A stretch of DNA of 10,427 nucleotides from Pseudomonadota bacterium (GCA_023390955.1 JAEWBW010000673.1:1-10427); one strand, 5' to 3'. Positions 1 to 6,188 are shown, counted from the stretch's first letter. Program-made: numbers and translations. Notes: generated from the letters alone by a model not told the origin.

Positions 1-79
1 CTGCACCGCGCTTTTCCCCTCGCCCTCGGTCGGCAAGATCAGGCGCAAGGGGAACGCGTTCGTGTGTGAATCGGTGTGA
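1..79 (+). CDS. Probable 3' end of an unidentified gene
   Basis: The frame starting at base 2 stays open from the window edge to a TGA at 77-79. About nine in ten of its codons end in G or C, as in the real genes of this window; the frame starting at base 1 does not show this and stops at 69. The visible tail is short, basic in the middle (around GKIRRKGNAF) and ends CESV. I do not recognise the family, and the fragment is too short for a domain call. If real, the gene converges on the alkyltransferase gene that ends at 131, with a hairpin repeat between them. It could be chance in GC-rich DNA. Confidence 0.4.
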   Translation, partial: CTALFPSPSVGKIRRKGNAFVCESV

Positions 80-92
80 GCGGCTTGTCTCG

Positions 93-122
93 CCTCTCTC
101 CACTTGCGGGGAGAGGGAGAGG
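93..122. repeat. Hairpin repeat unit between convergent genes
   Basis: CTCTCC (96-101) can pair with GGAGAG (110-115) around a loop containing CTTGCGG. The C-run, TTGCGG, G-run pattern matches the arms of the large inverted repeat at 8521-8668, so this looks like a single diverged copy of the same repeat family. It lies just past the ends of two convergent reading frames, where it could help end transcription, but there is no T tract. Confidence 0.5.
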
Positions 123-130
123 TTGAAGGC

Positions 131-673
131 TCAATCAAACAGGCTCGGCGTGTGGTTCACCGGCGCGCCTTCGATCTCCAGCATTTTCAGCTTGGTCACG
201 ACGCCGCCATTGGCGGAGAAGCCGCCGGGCTTGTTGCCGGCCGCGAGCACGCGATGGCAGGGCACCACGATCGGGCACGGATTGCGGCCGAGCGCCTGGC
301 CGACATCGCGCGACAGCTCGACGCCGCCGAGCCGCTTTGCGATGTCGCCGTAGGTCAGCGTCTTGCCCGGCGGAATGGCGCGGGCAATCGCGTAGACGCC
401 GCGGTTGAACTCGGGAACACCGTCGAGATCGAGCGGAATGTCGGTGAGATCATCAGGCTCGCCATCGAGCAATTTTACGATCCGGTCGATCGCCTGCTGC
501 ACCTCGGCGGTCGGCGTCGTTTCGGTGGCATCGGCATGTCGCTGCGCAATGCGGGTCCGGATCTTCTGCTCGCCGCCCATCGGCAGCTGCGTGCCATTGA
601 TGCCGCGGGGGCCCCAAGCGATGGCGCAGAGGCCGATCCTGGTGTCGAACAGGGCGAAATGCTGGTCGGTCAT
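131..673 (-). CDS. ogt: Methylated-DNA--protein-cysteine S-methyltransferase (O6-alkylguanine-DNA alkyltransferase)
   Basis: Suicidal DNA repair protein that moves the alkyl group from O6-alkylguanine (and O4-alkylthymine) to its own cysteine. The 180-residue product has the family layout: a variable N-terminal domain, then a winged-helix DNA-binding and active-site domain from about residue 85. The hallmark PCHR with the acceptor cysteine lies in IVVPCHRVLAAG, followed by a GGFSANGG loop; TYGDIAKRLG and QALGRNPCP are also typical. The frame is open upstream to 817, but the ATG at 673 is preferred because an AAGGAA ribosome site sits 7 bases before it and the extra 48 residues have no family character. 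It is divergent from the hydrolase pair, with 143 bases between the starts. Ogt and Ada C-terminal domains are similar; the lack of an Ada N-terminal domain favours an Ogt-type protein. Confidence 0.9.
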   Translation of the reverse strand: MTDQHFALFDTRIGLCAIAWGPRGINGTQLPMGGEQKIRTRIAQRHADATETTPTAEVQQAIDRIVKLLDGEPDDLTDIPLDLDGVPEFNRGVYAIARAIPPGKTLTYGDIAKRLGGVELSRDVGQALGRNPCPIVVPCHRVLAAGNKPGGFSANGGVVTKLKMLEIEGAPVNHTPSLFD

Positions 674-816
674 ATCAGGCTTCCTTGGGCGATATCCCAT
701 AGGCCCATTGTGATCTGCCGTGGAATGTAGGCTTGGAAATAGTTGCGATCCACCCGGTTTCCGGGAATCTTGCACAACTGGTTCCACAGAAGCGTCCCCT
801 TGCCGCGAGCCCAACA

Positions 817-1632
817 ATGCAAAGCCTCCACGTCAACGGCTACGACATGCCTTATCTCGAAGTGGGCGAGGCCAATGCCGGACCGCCGCTGGTCTGCGTG
901 CACGGCTCACTCTCCGACTTCCGGATCTGGGGCTGCGTGATGGGGCCGCTGTCGGAGCGGCACCGCGTGATCGCCGTCAGCCTCCGTCACTTCTTTCCGG
1001 CGCAGTGGGATGGTGTCGGCGACACCTATTCGATTAGCCAGCATGTCGCCGACGTGATCGCCTTCCTGGAACAGTTCGATGGCCCCGTCGACCTGATGGG
1101 TCACTCCCGCGGCGGGCATATCTGTTTCCGCGTCGCGCAAGCGCGGCCGGATCTGATCCGCCGCCTGATCCTGGCCGAGCCCGGCGGCGAGCTCGATGCG
1201 AGCCTCGATCCCGATTACAAGGGCGGCCCCTCGCCGCTGCTGGCGCGATTCACCACTGCAGCCGAGAAGATCGCGGCCGGTGATGTCGATGGCGGTCTCG
1301 CCTTCTTCATGGATACGCTGGAAGGGCCCGGCACCTGGCCGCGGCTGCCGCCGATGGTCAAGCAGAACTTGCGCGACAACGCCATGACGCTGATCGGCCA
1401 GGTCAGAGACGAGCGCCCGCCATTTTCAAAGGCCGATGCTGAGGCGATCAAGATGCCGACGCTCCTCATCCTGGGCGCGCGCACGAAAGGCCTGCTGCCG
1501 AAGGTGCTGCACGCGCTGGCGGCGCATGTGCCCTATTCCAGGACGGCGATCATCGAGAACACCACGCATCCGATGTTCGAGCAGGCGCCGCAAAAATACT
1601 CCAATATCGTCCTCGATTTTCTGGCGGGCTGA
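817..1632 (+). CDS. Alpha/beta hydrolase, first of a tandem paralogous pair
   Basis: Predicted cytoplasmic alpha/beta-fold hydrolase of 271 residues; the substrate is unknown. The oxyanion-hole HG is at residues 29-30 (VCVHGSL), the nucleophile Ser97 is in the elbow GHSRGG, and the catalytic histidine is probably His251 in NTTHPMFEQAP. After the penultimate strand, where most relatives have an aspartate, the sequence reads LLILGARTKGLL with no acid. Glu121 in LILAEPGG, after the strand following the nucleophile helix, is a candidate acid, as in LinB-type enzymes (inference). An in-frame TTG at 733 would add 28 residues, but ATG 817 is chosen because the product then begins MQSLHVNGYDM, matching MQTLRVNGYDM of the neighbour. 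The ribosome site is weak. The next gene starts 2 bases after the stop, so the two are almost certainly cotranscribed. Confidence 0.85.
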   Translation: MQSLHVNGYDMPYLEVGEANAGPPLVCVHGSLSDFRIWGCVMGPLSERHRVIAVSLRHFFPAQWDGVGDTYSISQHVADVIAFLEQFDGPVDLMGHSRGGHICFRVAQARPDLIRRLILAEPGGELDASLDPDYKGGPSPLLARFTTAAEKIAAGDVDGGLAFFMDTLEGPGTWPRLPPMVKQNLRDNAMTLIGQVRDERPPFSKADAEAIKMPTLLILGARTKGLLPKVLHALAAHVPYSRTAIIENTTHPMFEQAPQKYSNIVLDFLAG

Positions 1633-1634
1633 TC

Positions 1635-2447
1635 ATGCAGACACTTCGCGTCAATGGTTACGACATGGCCTATCTCGAGGTCGGCGAAGGCCGGCCGCTG
1701 GTCTGCGTGCACGGCACGCTCGGCGATTTCCGCACCTGGTATTCGGTGCTGGGACCGCTGTCGAAGAAGCATCGCGTGATCTCGGTCAGCCTGCGGCACT
1801 TCTTTCCCGAGCACTGGAACGGCGAAGGCGACGACTACAAGATGGCGCAGCATGTCGCCGACGTCACCGCCTTCGTCGAGCAGATCCAGCCCGGACCGGT
1901 CGACCTGATGGGACATTCCCGCGGAGGGCATATCGCGTTTCGCGTCGCCCAGGCACGACCTGACCTGCTGCGAAAGCTGGTGCTGGCCGAGCCCGGCGGC
2001 GATCTCGATGCGAGCTTGCCGTTGCCCGAAGGCACGCCGGCGCTTCCGGCCTTGGCCGCGCGCACCGTGCGCTCCGTCGAGATGATCCGCACCGGCGACA
2101 TCGAGGGCGCGCTGCAGAACTTCTTCGAGGGCATCGAAGGCGATGGCTCGTGGCGGCGCGTGCCGGCGGCCGCCAAGCAGCAGTTGCGCGACAACGTGTC
2201 TACGTTCCTCGGCCAGATCAACGAACAGCGAAGGCCGTTCACGCTCGCGGACGCGCAGGCGATCAGGACACCGACGCTCCTGATCGGCGGCGGTGCGACC
2301 ACGGGAAGCCTGTCCGTGATGTGGCGCGTGCTGGCCGAGAAGATCGCCGGCGCGAGGACCGCCGTGATCCCCAACGCCGGCCACTGGATGTTCGAACAGG
2401 CGCCGCAGGCCTATGGCGAGGCCGTGACGGCGTTCCTGGCGGAGTGA
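1635..2447 (+). CDS. Alpha/beta hydrolase, second of a tandem paralogous pair
   Basis: A 270-residue paralogue of the preceding protein, alignable end to end and nearly identical around PVDLMGHSRGGHI and FRVAQARPDL. HG is at 26-27, nucleophile Ser95 is in GHSRGG, and the likely catalytic histidine is His250 in NAGHWMFEQAP. As in the partner, the usual aspartate after the penultimate strand is absent (LLIGGGATTGSL), while Glu119 in LVLAEPGG is kept. The cap segment (about 125-205) and the C-terminal third differ most, which suggests different substrates after a local gene duplication. The start is 2 bases after the upstream TGA, pointing to translational coupling. The gene ends 4 bases from the end of the convergent AhpD-family gene. 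Esterase, lactonase and dehalogenase roles are all possible; none can be chosen from sequence. Confidence 0.87.
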   Translation: MQTLRVNGYDMAYLEVGEGRPLVCVHGTLGDFRTWYSVLGPLSKKHRVISVSLRHFFPEHWNGEGDDYKMAQHVADVTAFVEQIQPGPVDLMGHSRGGHIAFRVAQARPDLLRKLVLAEPGGDLDASLPLPEGTPALPALAARTVRSVEMIRTGDIEGALQNFFEGIEGDGSWRRVPAAAKQQLRDNVSTFLGQINEQRRPFTLADAQAIRTPTLLIGGGATTGSLSVMWRVLAEKIAGARTAVIPNAGHWMFEQAPQAYGEAVTAFLAE

Positions 2448-2451
2448 GAGT

Positions 2452-2910
2452 TCACACCTTCCACACGCCGACCGGCATCTTGATCGCGGCGTTGAGCCGG
2501 TTCCAGACGTTGATCGACGAGATGGCCAGCAGCAGAGTGGCGAGCTCGGCTTCGTCGAAATGCTTGTCGGCCTCGGCCCAGATATCATCGGGAACTGGAT
2601 CGGCACGATCGGAGAGGCGTGTCACGGCCTCCGTGAGCGCCAGCGCCGCGCGCTCCGCCTCGGTGAAATAAGGCGTGTCGCGCCAGGCCGAGACCGCGAA
2701 CAGCCGCTCGTCGGTCTCGCCCAGCTTGCGGGCGATCTTCGGATGCATATCCACACAGACGCTGCAGCCATTGATCTGGCTGGCGCGCAGGTGCACCAGT
2801 TCCAGCAACTTTTCCGGCAGGCCCTGCTTGGTCAGGTTTCCCAGGGACTGCAGGAGCTTCATGGCCTCGGGCAGGACCATGACCGGGTGATTCATGCGGG
2901 CGTGCGTCAT
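2452..2910 (-). CDS. AhpD/carboxymuconolactone decarboxylase-family protein
   Basis: A 152-residue all-helical protein of the CMD/AhpD superfamily, likely a peroxidase- or thiol-redox-related enzyme. It contains the AhpD-type signature E-x11-C-x2-C-x3-H: Glu37, Cys49, Cys52 and His56 in ELVHLRASQINGCSVCVDMH. In AhpD these residues form the disulfide-reducing, proton-relay active site, so redox activity is favoured over decarboxylation. NVWNRLNAA near the C-terminus is also typical of this subgroup. The ATG at 2910 has GGAGA 6 bases upstream; a second ATG five codons in (2895) is less well placed. It is divergent from an ECF41-type sigma factor gene. CMD-family proteins are the best-known partners of ECF41 sigma factors, and a matching promoter lies upstream at 2973-3001. 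The physiological substrate is unknown. Confidence 0.9.
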   Translation of the reverse strand: MTHARMNHPVMVLPEAMKLLQSLGNLTKQGLPEKLLELVHLRASQINGCSVCVDMHPKIARKLGETDERLFAVSAWRDTPYFTEAERAALALTEAVTRLSDRADPVPDDIWAEADKHFDEAELATLLLAISSINVWNRLNAAIKMPVGVWKV

Positions 2911-2937
2911 GTCGTATCTCCATTATTTCGAAGGTTC

Positions 2938-2966
2938 CGGTCACATCGACCGGATCAGCCTCGTCA
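2938..2966 (+). promoter_or_regulatory. Candidate ECF41-type promoter for the sigma factor gene
   Basis: CGGTCACAT (2938-2946), 15 bases, then CGTCA (2962-2966). The reported ECF41 consensus, from memory, is TGTCACA at -35 and CGTC at -10; this site has GGTCACA and CGTC separated by 16 bases. Transcription would start near 2972, giving a leader of about 30 bases to the sigma ATG at 3002, which suggests positive autoregulation. Confidence 0.65.
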
Positions 2967-2972
2967 TGGAGG

Positions 2973-3001
2973 TGACGGACCGCGCTCAGGGAATGTGACC
3001 G
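2973..3001 (-). promoter_or_regulatory. Candidate ECF41-type promoter for the AhpD-family gene
   Basis: Read on the minus strand this is CGGTCACAT (3001-2993), 15 bases, then CGTCA (2977-2973), with element sequences and spacing identical to the plus-strand site at 2938-2966. The predicted start near 2967 leaves a leader of about 57 bases before the ATG at 2910. The -35 element ends immediately before the sigma factor start codon, so the two promoters are interleaved. Confidence 0.7.
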
Positions 3002-3859
3002 ATGATCGAAGAAAATTTTCTCACCCGGCAATTCGAGGCCAATCGCGACCATCTGCGCCGTGTGGCCTACCGGATGCTCGGCTCGACCAGCGAGGTGGAC
3101 GACGCGGTGCAGGAGGCCTGGCTGCGCCTTGCCCGCAGCGATACGTCGGATGTCGCCAATTTGCGAGGATGGCTGACCACCGTGGTCGCGCGCATTTGCC
3201 TCGACATGCTGCGCTCACGCAAATCGCGCCGCGAGGATCCGATGGGCCCTGATGTGCCCGAGCCGCTCGACGACAGCGCGGCGCATGAGGCCGAGATGGC
3301 CGACTCCGTTGGCGCGGCGCTGCTGGTGGTGCTTGAGACACTGCAGCCTGCGGAGCGGCTGGCTTTCGTGCTGCACGATATGTTCGCCGTGCCCTTCGAG
3401 GAGATCGCGCCCATCGTCGGGCGCACGGTGGACGCCTCGCGGCAGCTCGCCAGCCGCGCCCGGCGACGCGTGCAGGGCGCGCCGGTGCCTGACACCGACA
3501 TGTCGCGGCAACGAAAGATCGTCGATGCTTTTCTGGTGGCCTCGCGCGACGGCGACTTCGAAGGCCTGTTGGCGGTGCTAGATCCCGATGTCGTCTTCCG
3601 CGCGGATCAGGCGGCGGTGCGGCTCGGCTCGCTCGCGGAGATCCGCGGCGCCGATGCGGTGGCGCAGACCTTCAAGGGACGCGCCCAGGCCGCGCGGCCT
3701 GCGCTGGTGGACGGTGCTCCGGGGCTGGCGGTCATCCTCGGCGGGCAACTGCGCATCGCAATCCGCTTCACGGTCGGCGCGGACCGGATCGCCGCGGTGG
3801 AAGCGTTTGCCGATCCCGAACAGATTGCCGCGCTCGACGTGGAGGTGCTGGAGCCGTAG
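3002..3859 (+). CDS. ECF41/SigJ-type RNA polymerase sigma factor with SnoaL-like C-terminal domain
   Basis: Extracytoplasmic-function sigma factor of 285 residues. Region 2 is at about 10-77 (AYRMLGSTSEVDDAVQEAWL, then WLTTVVARICLDMLRSR) and region 4 at about 103-158 (LQPAERLAFVLHDMF, then a helix-turn-helix VGRTVDASRQLASRARRRV). An extra NTF2/SnoaL-like domain follows at about 171-285. In ECF41 proteins this C-terminal domain acts as a fused regulator in place of a separate anti-sigma factor, and none is encoded nearby. The linker motif usually WLPEP reads DVPEP (84-88), and the C-terminal DGGGR-type motif reads DQAAVR (202-207), so this is a variant member. The start is supported by GGGA about 9 bases upstream. 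It is divergent from an AhpD-family gene, the classic ECF41 partner. Both probably belong to one small regulon; the inducing signal is unknown. Confidence 0.9.
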   Translation: MIEENFLTRQFEANRDHLRRVAYRMLGSTSEVDDAVQEAWLRLARSDTSDVANLRGWLTTVVARICLDMLRSRKSRREDPMGPDVPEPLDDSAAHEAEMADSVGAALLVVLETLQPAERLAFVLHDMFAVPFEEIAPIVGRTVDASRQLASRARRRVQGAPVPDTDMSRQRKIVDAFLVASRDGDFEGLLAVLDPDVVFRADQAAVRLGSLAEIRGADAVAQTFKGRAQAARPALVDGAPGLAVILGGQLRIAIRFTVGADRIAAVEAFADPEQIAALDVEVLEP

Positions 3860-3928
3860 GTGCACGTCATGGTTCCGCCACCGCCGCGGTGCTAGCCTTG
3901 CGGGAAGATCAAGCCGAAAGGACGCCGC

Positions 3929-5176
3929 ATGAAGCTCCGCAGCCCCCTCCTCGCCCTCCTCGTTCTTGCCGGCAGCACCTCAATCGCAATCGGCGCCGCC
4001 GATGAGAAACTCAAGGCCGCCGCCGAGCAGGAGAAGGCGCCGCTGATCGACACGCTGCGCGACATGGTGATGATCGAGAGCGGCAGCAGCGATGTCGAGG
4101 GCCTGAAGAAGATGGCCGACTTCACCGAGGCGCGGCTGAAGGCGCTCGGCGCCAAGACCGAGCGGCGCAAGACCACCGCGGGCGTCGGCGCCGACATGGT
4201 GATCGCGACCTTCGAAGGCACCGGCACGCGCAAGCTGATGCTGATGGCACATATGGACACAGTCTATCAGCGCGGCATCCTCACCAGCGAACCCTATCGC
4301 GTCGACGGCAACAAGATCTTTGGACCGGGCATCGCCGACGACAAGGGCGGCATCGCCGTAGTGCTGCATGCGTTGAAGATTTTGAAGGACACCGGCTGGC
4401 GCGACTACGCAAAACTCACCGTGTCGTTCAACCCGGACGAGGAGGTCGGCTCGATCGGCTCAGGCGAGATCATCGCCGAACTGGCCGACCAGCACGACGT
4501 GGTGCTGTCCTGCGAGCCGACGGTCTCCTCACCACCGGCCAAGAACGACGGGCTGCTGTTAGGTGCCAGCGGCACCGCAACGGCCAAGCTCGAAGTGAAG
4601 GGCCGCGCCTCGCATGCGGGTGCTGCCCCCGATCTCGGCCGCAACGCGCTGATCGAGCTGAGCCATCAATTGCTGCAGACCAGGGACGTCGCCAAGTCGA
4701 TCCCCGGCACGCAGCTGAACTGGACCACCGCGCAGGCCGGCATTGTGCGTAACCAGATCCCGGAGAAGGCGGAAGCCGGCGGCGACGTGCGCCTCACCAT
4801 TCCCGACGGCGTCGAGAAGCTGCAGGCCGCGCTCGATGCCAAGGTGAAGGAGAAGCTCGTCCCTGACACCGAGACCAGGGTGACGCTGACGCCGGGCCGT
4901 CCGCCCTTCGTCGCCAACGACCGCGGCCGCGCGCTCGCGCAGGAAGGTCAGGCGATCTATGCCGAGATCGAGCGCACGCTCCACATCGCCGAGATGACCG
5001 GCGGCGCCACCGACGCCGGCTACGCAGGCCGCAGCGGCAAGGCCGTGGTGGTCGAGAGCTTCGGCCTCGCCGGCTTCGGCTATCACGCCCGCGACGAGTT
5101 CATCGACGCCAACTCGATCGTGCCGCGGCTCTATCTGATGACGCGAATGCTGATCGAGCAGGGCAAGAAAAAGTAG
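3929..5176 (+). CDS. M20-family metallopeptidase, glutamate carboxypeptidase (CPG2) type, exported
   Basis: Zinc-dependent exopeptidase of 415 residues, the length I recall for Pseudomonas carboxypeptidase G2, which removes C-terminal glutamate from folates and peptides. The complete metal and catalytic set is visible: His108 (MLMAHMDTVY), bridging Asp137 (GIADDKGG), general base Glu171 with ligand Glu172 (NPDEEVGS), Glu196 (LSCEPT) and His386 (GYHARDEF). A dimerisation domain is expected between, at about 213-325, containing GRASHAGAAPDLGRNA. Residues 1-23 form a Sec signal peptide (positive n-region, LLALLVLAG core, AIGA cleavage site), placing the enzyme in the periplasm. AAAGGA lies 6 bases before the ATG. 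The gene stands 69 bases after the sigma factor and may be separately transcribed. The exact substrate (folate, glutamyl peptide, other N-acyl amino acid) cannot be fixed. Confidence 0.9.
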   Translation: MKLRSPLLALLVLAGSTSIAIGAADEKLKAAAEQEKAPLIDTLRDMVMIESGSSDVEGLKKMADFTEARLKALGAKTERRKTTAGVGADMVIATFEGTGTRKLMLMAHMDTVYQRGILTSEPYRVDGNKIFGPGIADDKGGIAVVLHALKILKDTGWRDYAKLTVSFNPDEEVGSIGSGEIIAELADQHDVVLSCEPTVSSPPAKNDGLLLGASGTATAKLEVKGRASHAGAAPDLGRNALIELSHQLLQTRDVAKSIPGTQLNWTTAQAGIVRNQIPEKAEAGGDVRLTIPDGVEKLQAALDAKVKEKLVPDTETRVTLTPGRPPFVANDRGRALAQEGQAIYAEIERTLHIAEMTGGATDAGYAGRSGKAVVVESFGLAGFGYHARDEFIDANSIVPRLYLMTRMLIEQGKKK

Positions 5177-5188
5177 GGCGACTTGGCC

Positions 5189-5237
5189 GGGCCGGCACCG
5201 AACCATGGAAAACAACCCCATGCACAGTAGCCGGCCC
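5189..5237 (+). terminator. Possible hairpin after the M20 peptidase gene
   Basis: GGGCCGGC (5189-5196) is perfectly complementary to GCCGGCCC (5230-5237) across a 33-base loop, starting 13 bases past the stop codon. There is no T tract, so it is not a classic intrinsic terminator; it may act only as a 3' end stabiliser. Confidence 0.3.
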
Positions 5238-5298
5238 CAGCGATTTCAATGACTTAGGAGGCAGGTTGGCCGCGATCTGAGGGCGCTCGGAGCGCCGC

Positions 5299-5327
5299 TT
5301 GACGCTCTGCCATGCCTGCAGTATTTT
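5299..5327 (+). promoter_or_regulatory. Predicted housekeeping promoter of the GntR gene
   Basis: TTGACG (5299-5304), a 17-base spacer, then TATTTT (5322-5327). The -35 matches the sigma-70 consensus at five of six positions and the -10 at four of six. The expected start, near 5334, falls inside the palindrome at 5330-5349, so a protein bound there would block initiation. Confidence 0.5.
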
Positions 5328-5329
5328 TC

Positions 5330-5349
5330 GAATACGGAATTCCGTATTC
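5330..5349. promoter_or_regulatory. Perfect 20-bp palindrome, likely GntR operator
   Basis: The 20 bases centred on GGAATTCC, with half-site GAATACGGAA, equal their own reverse complement without mismatch. The site lies 17 bases before the GntR-family start codon and just after the predicted -10 element. Its dyad form suits a dimeric FCD-type GntR repressor, so autoregulation is the simplest reading. Direct binding is an inference. Confidence 0.65.
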
Positions 5350-5366
5350 CTTGTGGAGCTGCCGGC

Positions 5367-6044
5367 GTGATCCCTCTCGACCCGCTGCCCAATCTGATCG
5401 ACCAGGTCTATGCGCGGATCCTGGAGGCGATCACCGACCGCACCCTGCAGCCGGGTCAGCGCATCCGTCAGAACGAACTCGCAGACCGTCTGGGCGTCTC
5501 GCGCCAGCCGGTATCGCATGCGCTGCATCTGTTGCACCGGCAGGGCCTCGTCGCCGAAAGCGGCCGGCGCGGCTTTGAAGTCACCCAGCTCGATCCCGCG
5601 CGGATCCGCCAGCTCTACGAGGTACGCGGTGCGATCGACGCGCTGGCGGCGCGGCTCGCGGCAGAGCGGGCCAAGAGCGACACGCCGGGACGCGCGCAGC
5701 TCGACGCTGCGCTGCGCGCCGGCCAGGCCATCACCCGCAAGACGCCGCTGAACGATCTCATCACGCTCGATGTCGACTTTCACCGCGCGATCTATCAACT
5801 CGCCGGCAATCCCGTGATCGAGGAGACCATCGCGCCGCAATGGCTGCACATGCGCCGCTCGATGGCGACCGTGCTGACCGAGCTCGACTATCGCGACAGC
5901 GCCTGGGCCGAGCACGTGACGATCGCAAAGCACATTCTGGCCGGCGATGCGCAAGGCGCCGAGCGCGCCGCGCTCGCGCATGCGCAGACGGCCGGGCAGA
6001 TGACCGAGGAGAGGCTGAAGGCGACGGACGAAGCGGCGGCGTAG
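5367..6044 (+). CDS. GntR-family transcriptional regulator, FadR subfamily (FCD domain)
   Basis: Regulator of 225 residues. The N-terminal winged helix-turn-helix (about 10-75) shows the GntR pattern: LQPGQRIRQNELADRLGVSR, PVSHALHLLHRQGLV, then a wing ending GFEVTQLD. The C-terminal FCD ligand domain (about 80-212) has the expected metal and ligand positions Asp135 and His139 (LDVDFHR), His183 (AEH) and His205 (AHAQ). FCD regulators commonly sense small carboxylic acids and repress nearby catabolic genes. It starts at GTG 5367, with GGAG 8 bases upstream. It precedes the dioxygenase and SAF oxidoreductase genes on the same strand and probably controls them. The window does not show whether the palindrome is repeated before those genes; I found no second copy at 6045-6188 or 6990-7152. 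Confidence 0.9.
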   Translation: MIPLDPLPNLIDQVYARILEAITDRTLQPGQRIRQNELADRLGVSRQPVSHALHLLHRQGLVAESGRRGFEVTQLDPARIRQLYEVRGAIDALAARLAAERAKSDTPGRAQLDAALRAGQAITRKTPLNDLITLDVDFHRAIYQLAGNPVIEETIAPQWLHMRRSMATVLTELDYRDSAWAEHVTIAKHILAGDAQGAERAALAHAQTAGQMTEERLKATDEAAA

Positions 6045-6060
6045 CAACAAGGCAGCCGCC

Positions 6061-6157
6061 GTCATTCCGGACGCGCAAAGCGCGATCCGGAATCTCGAGG
6101 TTCCACAATGCGCAATTGCGCATTGGGGTTCGATGCTTCGCATCGCCCCGGAACGAC
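6061..6157. repeat. REP-type palindromic element with nested hairpins
   Basis: The outer ends pair as GTCATTCCGG (6061-6070) against CCGGAACGAC (6148-6157), with one mismatch. Inside are a GCGC-AAA-GCGC stem near 6073-6083, a perfect 20-bp palindrome at 6106-6125 (half-site CAATGCGCAA), and a stem of CGATGC against GCATCG at 6131-6145. The CATTCCGG ... TTCGCATCGCCCCGGAA layout is typical of repeats common in Bradyrhizobium intergenic DNA. It begins 16 bases after the GntR stop and ends 31 bases before the dioxygenase start, so it would form a structured leader or stabilise the upstream transcript. Confidence 0.75.
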
Positions 6158-6174
6158 AACAATCAAAACAAAAC

Positions 6175-6181
6175 AAGGAGG
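6175..6181 (+). promoter_or_regulatory. Full-consensus ribosome binding site that fixes the dioxygenase start
   Basis: AAGGAGG, 7 bases before the ATG at 6189. It is the strongest Shine-Dalgarno match in the window and rules out the in-frame upstream ATG at 6108, which lies within the palindromic repeat. Confidence 0.85.
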
Positions 6182-6188
6182 ACGACCC

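Noticed and set aside
743..771. TTGCGA-N17-AATCTT as a promoter for the hydrolase pair
   Set aside because: Only four and three of six positions match the -35 and -10 consensus; not better than chance.
733..816. TTG-initiated extension of the first hydrolase
   Set aside because: The paralogue begins exactly at the residue corresponding to ATG 817, and the extra segment is not conserved in it.
674..817. 48-residue N-terminal extension of the alkyltransferase
   Set aside because: The extension lacks family similarity, while the ATG at 673 has a good ribosome site; the longer form would also fill the divergent promoter region.
1533..2606. 357-codon minus-strand frame opposite the second hydrolase gene
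   Set aside because: It is a mirror of the hydrolase codons; the Arg/His-rich product matches no family and overlaps two real genes.
3879..3891. CACCG-CCG-CGGTG stem after the sigma factor gene
   Set aside because: A 5-bp stem with a 3-base loop and no T tract is too weak to call a terminator in DNA this GC-rich.
5282..5296. GGCGCTC-G-GAGCGCC palindrome before the GntR promoter
   Set aside because: The arms leave a one-base loop and the short GC-only dyad could arise by chance; the 20-bp palindrome at 5330-5349 is the better operator candidate.
6108..6188. Upstream in-frame ATG for the dioxygenase
   Set aside because: It lies inside the palindromic repeat and lacks a ribosome site; AAGGAGG clearly serves the ATG at 6189.
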